From the NCBI GenBank assembly GCA_035295745.1, contig DATGIL010000013.1, positions 118,411 through 182,410 on the forward strand: 64,000 nt of DNA, read 5' to 3'. The notes beneath the pieces are model-generated. The model did not search any database, was not told where the DNA came from, and saw only the letters and a list, made by a program, of their open reading frames with translations. This document shows positions 59,122 through 64,000 of the stretch, one piece after another (positions within the stretch are counted from its first letter, which is position 1; each line of letters begins with the position of its first letter). The translations under genes and the position numbers were made by a program. Source of the stretch: JAIQFL01 sp035295745 (lineage in GTDB: Bacteria; Acidobacteriota; Terriglobia; Bryobacterales; Bryobacteraceae).

Positions 59122-60294
59122 ATGTTCCGATTCGAGACCGCCGGAGAGTCCCATGGCGAGTGCCTGGTGGCAACGTTGACCGGACTTCCAGCCGGCATTC
59201 CTATATCTGTGCAAGCCGTCAATCGCGAGCTGTGGCGCCGCCAACAGGGCTACGGACGCGGTGGGCGCATGAAGATCGAGACCGACCGAGCCGAGATCGT
59301 CGCGGGTGTGCGCCACTCGCAAACCATTGGCTCGCCGGTCGCCATCCTGATTCGCAATCACGACTGGACAAACTGGACGACCGTGCTGCCCGTGGAGAAG
59401 ATCGACGGAGCCGAGAATCACCGTAAACCTGTGACGCGGCCACGGCCAGGTCACGCAGACTTGGCAGGAGCCATCAAGTACAATTTTCACGATGCCCGGT
59501 ACATCCTGGAACGGGCGAGTGCGCGAGAGACCACCGCACGGGTAGCGGTGGGCGCGATGGCTAAAGCCCTTCTGGGTGAGTTCGGGATCTCCATTTTAAG
59601 CCACGTGGTAGCGGTGGGTGCGGAACGCCTCGGGCGGCCGGTAGCCTGGGAAGAGTTGGTCGCGCTCAGTGAGAAGAACGAAGTGTTGCTCGGGTGCGTA
59701 GACGCAGAGGCCGAAGCGCGCATGAAAGAAGTAGTGGACGAAGCATACCGCACTGGCGACACAGTGGGCGGCGTCTTTGAAGTGGTGGCACGCGGGCTGC
59801 CTGTAGGCCTGGGTTCGCACGTGACGTGGGATTCGCGCCTGGATGGACGGCTGGCGCAGGCGATCGTCTCCATGCAGGCGGTGAAAGGCGTAGAGCTGGG
59901 TTTTGCGGCGGAGGGAGCGGCGAGCTTTGGGTCGAAAGTGCAGGATACGATCCATTACGATCGCGAAGAGCATCGCTTCACTCGCGGCGCCAATCGCGCG
60001 GGCGGCCTGGAGGGCGGAATCACCAACGGACAGGACGTGCTGGTGCGCGGCATGTTGAAGCCGATTTCGACGCTGCGGCGGCCTTTGGAGTCGGTAGACC
60101 TGGAGACGCGCGAAGCGGCACTGGCGGCATACGAACGCTCCGATGTTTGTGTGGTTCCGGCTGCAGGCGTGATTGGAGAGGCCATGGTGGCGATCGTGCT
60201 GGCACAGGCGTTTCTGGAAAAGTTTGGTGGCGATTCGCTGGCGGAAACGCGGCGGAACTATGAAGGCTACCTGGACCAAGTGAAGAGCTTTTGA
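59122..60294 (+). CDS. aroC: Chorismate synthase
   Basis: 390 residues. Converts EPSP to chorismate with reduced FMN, the last step of the shikimate pathway. Signatures: FRFETAGESHGECLVATLTG, GRGGRMKIETDRAEIVAGVR, RPGHADLAGAIKYNFHDARY, LERASARETTARVAVGAMAK and the C-terminal ESVDLETREAALAAYERSDV. It begins a plus-strand run with def, fmt and argJ (4, 7 and overlapping gaps), a mixed operon of amino-acid and translation functions. Confidence 0.97.
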   Translation: MFRFETAGESHGECLVATLTGLPAGIPISVQAVNRELWRRQQGYGRGGRMKIETDRAEIVAGVRHSQTIGSPVAILIRNHDWTNWTTVLPVEKIDGAENHRKPVTRPRPGHADLAGAIKYNFHDARYILERASARETTARVAVGAMAKALLGEFGISILSHVVAVGAERLGRPVAWEELVALSEKNEVLLGCVDAEAEARMKEVVDEAYRTGDTVGGVFEVVARGLPVGLGSHVTWDSRLDGRLAQAIVSMQAVKGVELGFAAEGAASFGSKVQDTIHYDREEHRFTRGANRAGGLEGGITNGQDVLVRGMLKPISTLRRPLESVDLETREAALAAYERSDVCVVPAAGVIGEAMVAIVLAQAFLEKFGGDSLAETRRNYEGYLDQVKSF

Positions 60295-60298
60295 AGAT

Positions 60299-60814
60299 AT
60301 GGTTTATCCGATAGTGAAGTTCGGCGACCCGGTACTGGAGCGGGAAGCCGACAACGTAACTGAGTTCGACACGCCCGAGCTGCATCAGCTGATCGCGGAC
60401 ATGTTCGAGTCGATGTACGCGGCCAAGGGAGTTGGGCTGGCGGCGCCGCAGATCGGCATCGGCAGGAAAATCGCTGTGATCGACGTATCGAACGGCGAGA
60501 ACCCGGATGATAAGCTGGTGTTGATCAATCCGAAGGTGGTGAAGTCGGAGGGCAGGCAGGAAGGTGAAGAGGGGTGCCTGAGCATTCCCGGTTTTCGCGA
60601 GCAGGTGCGGCGCGGCAAGCGGGTGACGGTGAGCGCGCAAAATGCTAAAGGCGAGCCGTTCGAAATGACCGGCGAAGATCTTTTGGCGCGCGCTTTCTTG
60701 CACGAGACCGAACACCTGCTGGGCAGGCTTTACATTACCCACATCAGCGCACTCAAACGCGATCTGATGAAGCGTAAGATCAAGAAGAAGCAGCGCGCCG
60801 GGGATTGGGACTGA
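60299..60814 (+). CDS. def: Peptide deformylase
   Basis: 171 residues. Removes the formyl group from the N-terminal Met of new proteins. All three metal motifs are intact: GVGLAAPQIG, EEGCLSIPGF (Cys ligand) and AFLHETEHLLG (HExxH). The C-terminus is Lys-rich (MKRKIKKKQRAGDWD). It lies between aroC and fmt, 4 bp after the former and 7 bp before the latter. Confidence 0.97.
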   Translation: MVYPIVKFGDPVLEREADNVTEFDTPELHQLIADMFESMYAAKGVGLAAPQIGIGRKIAVIDVSNGENPDDKLVLINPKVVKSEGRQEGEEGCLSIPGFREQVRRGKRVTVSAQNAKGEPFEMTGEDLLARAFLHETEHLLGRLYITHISALKRDLMKRKIKKKQRAGDWD

Positions 60815-60821
60815 CGCTCCC

Positions 60822-61922
60822 ATGCGTCTGATCTTCCTGGGAACTCCAGCCTTCGCGGTGCCCACGCTGGAGCGCATAGTAGAGGCGGGACACGAAGTGT
60901 TATCCGTGGTGACGCAGCCCGACCGGCCCCGCGGTCGGGGCCAACACGCTGCTCCGCCGCCAGTGAAGGAAGCGGCCCTGCGGCTTGGGCTGCCGGTGAT
61001 TCAACCAGAGCGCGTGCGCCGGCCGGAGTCGGTGGAACATCTGCGGCAGATCCCGGTGGACGCGATGGTGGTAGTGGGGTACGGGCAGATTATTCCGCAG
61101 AGCGTGATCGACCTGGCGCCGCTGGGAATCATCAACGTACACGGGTCGCTGCTGCCCAAGTATCGCGGAGCGGGACCGATTCAGTGGGCGATTGTGAATG
61201 GCGAGACGTGGACCGGCGTGACCACGATGCGCATCGACGCCGGCCTGGACACCGGGGATATGCTCCTGAAGGCGCAGACAGAGATCGGTCCCGACGAAGA
61301 CGCAATGCAATTGGGACGGCGTCTGGCGGTAATGGGGGCGGATCTGCTGGTCGAAACTCTGGCGGGACTCGCCGCAGGCCGCATCGTCCCCGAGAAGCAG
61401 GACTCTTCACAGGCAAGCTACGCGCCATTGCTCAAAAAAGAAGACGGACGGATCGACTGGTCGCACTCCGCCGCCGCCATCCACAATCGCGTACGAGGCC
61501 TGCAGCCCTGGCCCGGGGCGTATACGGTGTTCCGCGGACAGCAATTGCACGTGTGGCAAAGCAGGGGTTGGGAGTTGGGGGCAGAAAACAGGGGCCGGGG
61601 GCCGGGGGTCGGGGGCCGGGGGGAGGCGCCGGTTGCTCAGGAATCCATTTCGCTTGACCGGGACCCTCACGATTCGGGCCCTGGAGATGAGTCTGCACGG
61701 CTAATCCCTGGCCCATGGCCCCCGACCCCTGGCCACACCGTTCCTCGCCCCATCGTTCCTGGCGCCGTCATCAGCGTTCGCCCCCTCATCATCGCCTGCG
61801 GCACAGGGGTTCTCGAACTGGTGGAGGTCCAGTTGGAAGGGCGGAAGCGGATGGGGGCCGACGCGTTCGTCAATGGGCAACGAGTCACGGAAAATGAGAG
61901 GTTAGGAGAGCTACAGAGTTGA
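60822..61922 (+). CDS. fmt: Methionyl-tRNA formyltransferase with a lineage-specific insert
   Basis: 366 residues; about 310-320 is usual. Formylates initiator Met-tRNA. N-terminal domain: FLGTPAFAVPTLERIVEAGH, INVHGSLLPKYRGAGPIQWA (catalytic Asn-His and SLLP motif), IDAGLDTGDMLL. After GAYTVFRGQQLHVWQ the C-terminal tRNA-binding domain is broken by ~55 low-complexity residues (ENRGRGPGVGGRGEAP, PWPPTPGHTVPRP) and then resumes with GAVISVRPLIIACGTGVLEL. The insert is G-rich then C-rich, with a five-run G-quadruplex motif, and keeps the frame. The stop overlaps the argJ start by 3 bp. Confidence 0.93.
   Translation: MRLIFLGTPAFAVPTLERIVEAGHEVLSVVTQPDRPRGRGQHAAPPPVKEAALRLGLPVIQPERVRRPESVEHLRQIPVDAMVVVGYGQIIPQSVIDLAPLGIINVHGSLLPKYRGAGPIQWAIVNGETWTGVTTMRIDAGLDTGDMLLKAQTEIGPDEDAMQLGRRLAVMGADLLVETLAGLAAGRIVPEKQDSSQASYAPLLKKEDGRIDWSHSAAAIHNRVRGLQPWPGAYTVFRGQQLHVWQSRGWELGAENRGRGPGVGGRGEAPVAQESISLDRDPHDSGPGDESARLIPGPWPPTPGHTVPRPIVPGAVISVRPLIIACGTGVLELVEVQLEGRKRMGADAFVNGQRVTENERLGELQS
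61569..61735. repeat. G-rich / C-rich inverted-repeat insertion inside fmt
   Basis: 61591-61623 has five G-runs (4, 5, 5, 5 and 6 G) separated by 2-nt loops, an exceptional G-quadruplex motif on the coding strand. GGGGTCGGGGGCC (61605-61617) is matched by GGCCCCCGACCCC (61717-61729) as a perfect 13-bp inverted repeat, giving the shape of a small miniature element. Its G/C-run composition contrasts with the flanking fmt coding sequence. Confidence 0.75.
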
Positions 61923-63097
61923 ACATTCCGCTTGGATATGGATTTTCCTCCGTGTACGCCGGCATACGGAAGGTGGAGAAAGACGATCTGGCAATGATCG
62001 TCAGCGGATTGCCGGCGAATGCGGCGGCCGTGTTTACACAGAATCGCGTAGCGGCGGCGCCGGTGAAATTGAGCCAGCGTCACTTGAAGATCTCGAAGGG
62101 ACTCGTGGGCGCGGTGCTCGTGAACGCGGGCAATGCGAATTGCGCTACACGGACCGGAGACGCCGTTGCTCTGGCAACCTGCAGGGCCACGGCAAAGCAT
62201 CTACGCCTGCCGGTGCCGCAGGTGCTTCCAGCGTCGACCGGGGTGATCGGCGTGGAGATGGATCCGCGCAAGATCGTCGATGCGCTGTCTGGATTGATCG
62301 CTGGCCTGCGGCCCGATCGCTTCCTGGACGCGGCGCATGCCATCATGACTACCGACCTGGTGCCGAAGACGGCGTTTGCCGAATTGAAGCTGCGGCGGAC
62401 GACAGTTCGTATCGCGGGGATGACCAAGGGGTCGGGCATGATCCAGCCGCTGATGGCGACGACGTTGGGGTTTGTCATGACCGACGCCGACATTCCTGCG
62501 GCGCCGCTGCGTACCATGCTCAAGCGCACCGTGGAGCGCAGCTACAACCGGCTCTCGGTGGATGGCGACACCTCCACCAACGATACCCTGCTGCTGATGG
62601 CAAACGGAGCTTCAGGCGTGAGGCCCGATCCGAAGGAACTGCCCAAGGTGGAGGAGGCGATCGCGGAGGTGATGGAAGCCCTCGCGCAGGCAATCGCGCG
62701 CGATGGCGAAGGAGCCGCGAAACTGATCACCATCGTGGTAGCGGGCGCGAAATCGAACGATGGCGCTACGAAAATTGCGCGGACGATCGCCAATTCGCCG
62801 CTGGTGAAGACGGCGGTCGCAGGCTCGGATCCGAATTGGGGGAGAATTCTCTGCGCGGCAGGGAATGCGGGTGTGGCGTTCGACCCGGCAAAAACCGACA
62901 TCTATATGCAGAATGTGCCGGTCTGCCGGGGTGGCCTGGCCGCGCCCTTCTCCGAAGAGGAACTTAAGGAGAAGTTGGGAGGGAAAGAGTGCGAGATCCG
63001 CGTCAACATCCGTGGGACCGGAAAGGGCAGTGCGCGCTTCTGGACCTGCGACCTGACCGAGGGCTATATTCGAATCAATGCGAGCTACCGGACCTGA
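61919..63097 (+). CDS. argJ: Bifunctional glutamate N-acetyltransferase / amino-acid N-acetyltransferase
   Basis: 392 residues from TTG 61919, overlapping the fmt stop (TTGA). ArgJ recycles the acetyl group between N-acetylornithine and glutamate. It is a self-cleaving enzyme; the site MTKGSGMIQPLMATTLGFVM contains the Ala-Thr bond whose Thr becomes the nucleophile. Other signatures: GVLVNAGNANCATRTGDA-like LVGAVLVNAGNANCATRTGD, LPASTGVIGVEMD, LSVDGDTSTNDTLLLMANGA and SDPNWGRILCAAGNAGV. It lies far from the argFGHR operon and has no ARG-box-like palindrome I could see upstream. Confidence 0.95.
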   Translation: MNIPLGYGFSSVYAGIRKVEKDDLAMIVSGLPANAAAVFTQNRVAAAPVKLSQRHLKISKGLVGAVLVNAGNANCATRTGDAVALATCRATAKHLRLPVPQVLPASTGVIGVEMDPRKIVDALSGLIAGLRPDRFLDAAHAIMTTDLVPKTAFAELKLRRTTVRIAGMTKGSGMIQPLMATTLGFVMTDADIPAAPLRTMLKRTVERSYNRLSVDGDTSTNDTLLLMANGASGVRPDPKELPKVEEAIAEVMEALAQAIARDGEGAAKLITIVVAGAKSNDGATKIARTIANSPLVKTAVAGSDPNWGRILCAAGNAGVAFDPAKTDIYMQNVPVCRGGLAAPFSEEELKEKLGGKECEIRVNIRGTGKGSARFWTCDLTEGYIRINASYRT

Positions 63098-63515
63098 GCT
63101 GACCAGACGCATGCTGCTGTTCGGAATCGCCGCCGCTTCGTTGCGGGCCGACTCCGCAGACGATGTGTGGGAACGGCTGAGTACGATGGCTTCGGATTTG
63201 AGTGCCGGACACGTGGATGAATTTCTCGCGTCCTTCGAACCCGCAATGCCCGGGTACGGGGATCTGCGGCGCGCTGTGACGGCATTGCTGGCCCAGGCGG
63301 ATGTGCAGTCTTCGATTGAGCTCGAGGAAAATTCCGGCGACGACGAGAAGCGCAACGTCGAAGTGGACTGGACGATGCGGATCACCAGGAACGATGAGGT
63401 TTCCGGCGCCATCAAACGCGAGGAGAAGGTAAAGGTGGGGTTCGAAAAGCACCGGAAGCGCTGGCGCGCGGTCTCGGTCGCTCCGATCGAGTTTTTCGGG
63501 CCGGTGAAACCTTAA
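63078..63515 (+). CDS. Exported protein of unknown function (NTF2-like length)
   Basis: 145 residues from ATG 63078, which overlaps the argJ end, or 134 from ATG 63111. A short signal (RRMLLFGIAAASLRADS) begins after the second start. The rest, with VWERLSTMASDLSAGHVDEF and VEVDWTMRITRNDE, has the alternating helix/strand look of small SnoaL/NTF2-like proteins. No ligand or active site is visible. The DUF2891 gene starts 32 bp later on the same strand. Confidence 0.65.
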   Translation: MRATGPELTRRMLLFGIAAASLRADSADDVWERLSTMASDLSAGHVDEFLASFEPAMPGYGDLRRAVTALLAQADVQSSIELEENSGDDEKRNVEVDWTMRITRNDEVSGAIKREEKVKVGFEKHRKRWRAVSVAPIEFFGPVKP

Positions 63516-63547
63516 GAAATACGCCACGCAGTTGTAAGATACAAGGC

Positions 63548-64000
63548 ATGCGGCGACTCTGCATACTGGGCATCTTCTGCTGTGGAGGTTTGATGGCCGA
63601 TTCCGGATTCGACCAGGCGCAGGCGGCGCGGTTCGCGCGGCTGGCTCTCGATTGCATTCACAAGGAATATCCCAACAAGATCGCGCATTCCCTCAACTCC
63701 GATGCCGACGTGAAGCCGCCGCGCGAACTGACCCCGTCTTTTTACGGCTGTTACGACTGGCATTCGTCCGTGCATGGGCACTGGTTGCTGGTTCGATTGG
63801 CCCGCCTTTTCCCCGAAGCGGCGTTTGCACCCGAAGCGCGCCGCGCGGTGGGGCAGAGTATTACCCCAGGCAAGATCGCGCAGGAGGTGAAGTATCTGAA
63901 CACCGAGGGCCGCGGCGCATTCGAACGTCCGTACGGTCTGGCGTGGCTCCTGCAATTGGCCGCCGAATTGAAGGAGTGGGACACTCCCGAGGCGCGCGAA
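63548..64000 (+). CDS. DUF2891-family protein, cut by the window end
   Basis: The first 151 residues are present and the frame is open to the last base. Signal-like start RRLCILGIFCCGGLMADSGF, then ARFARLALDCIHKEYPNKIA. The DUF2891 core is clear: TPSFYGCYDWHSSVHGHWLL followed by VRLARLFPE; later FERPYGLAWLLQLAAEL. The conserved His/Trp run suggests an (alpha/alpha) barrel enzyme, but no reaction is established for the family. Confidence 0.85.
   Translation, partial: MRRLCILGIFCCGGLMADSGFDQAQAARFARLALDCIHKEYPNKIAHSLNSDADVKPPRELTPSFYGCYDWHSSVHGHWLLVRLARLFPEAAFAPEARRAVGQSITPGKIAQEVKYLNTEGRGAFERPYGLAWLLQLAAELKEWDTPEARE

Overview
The window looks like a chromosomal segment of an acidobacterium of the Solibacter/Bryobacter type. 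Base composition is GC-rich. Lineage-typical families recur: a TIGR03435-type protein (57.4-58.2 kb), a TIGR03437-type C-terminal domain (end of the 12.3-16.5 kb gene), an acidobacterial-type MacB/FtsX permease (20.1-22.5 kb) plus the remnant of a second one (45.9 kb), a PEP-CTERM protein, and an Oar-like TonB-dependent receptor with a carboxypeptidase-regulatory N-terminus. The taxonomic call rests on these family signatures, not on a marker tree. I saw no rRNA, tRNA, CRISPR array, phage or intact insertion sequence.

Layout. 0-2.6 kb: end of a probable O-antigen ligase, then a minus-strand exported sugar isomerase and a C45/phospholipase-B-like hydrolase. 2.6-4.7 kb: selD and pyrF, overlapping by 4 bp. 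selD has an in-frame TGA exactly at the catalytic Cys/Sec position followed by a bSECIS-like hairpin, so it is read here as a selenoprotein. A frameshifted coiled-coil ORF follows. 4.7-8.8 kb: minus-strand operon argF-argG-argH-argR behind ARG-box operators. 8.8-10.8 kb: dxs. 11-18.3 kb: a small basic repeat protein, a DUF5658-like membrane protein, a 1411-residue Asp-box propeller protein, a GAF protein and an exported amidohydrolase. 18.6-28.7 kb: di-haem oxidoreductase, permease, VOC protein, M28 peptidase, D-2-hydroxyacid dehydrogenase with ACT domain, exported HAD enzyme, propeller-like exported protein and chloroperoxidase-type hydrolase. 28.8-35.2 kb: M13 peptidase, HEAT/VWA-like protein, and an exported isomerase/enolase-superfamily pair. 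35.5-40.5 kb: membrane wHTH-TolB-propeller regulator, bilobed retropepsin-like protein, Sua5 and prfB with its programmed +1 frameshift. 40.7-45.8 kb: beta-helix protein, PEP-CTERM protein, a phosphodiesterase-TPR-sulfotransferase fusion, a small Cys-rich protein and a GNAT. 46.1-56.2 kb: M14 peptidase, a repeat-rich spacer, a phosphotriesterase-family enzyme, the TonB receptor, and a patatin next to an HTTM/DoxX-like membrane protein. 56.9-64 kb: PilZ protein, TIGR03435 protein, two tiny membrane proteins, then aroC-def-fmt-argJ, an exported protein and the start of a DUF2891 protein.

How the genes work together. Arginine synthesis is split between the ArgR-controlled operon at 5-8.7 kb and argJ at the far end. 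def and fmt form the usual N-formyl-methionine pair and sit with prfB and sua5 as translation functions. Many remaining genes encode exported enzymes (Tat-like or Sec signals, peptidases, sugar-acid enzymes), fitting a soil heterotroph that degrades polymers.

Most notable: Sec-containing SelD; an in-frame G-quadruplex/inverted-repeat insertion in fmt; the three-domain phosphodiesterase-TPR-sulfotransferase; and a dispersed palindromic repeat family at four loci, with a degenerate cluster at 49.2-49.4 kb.
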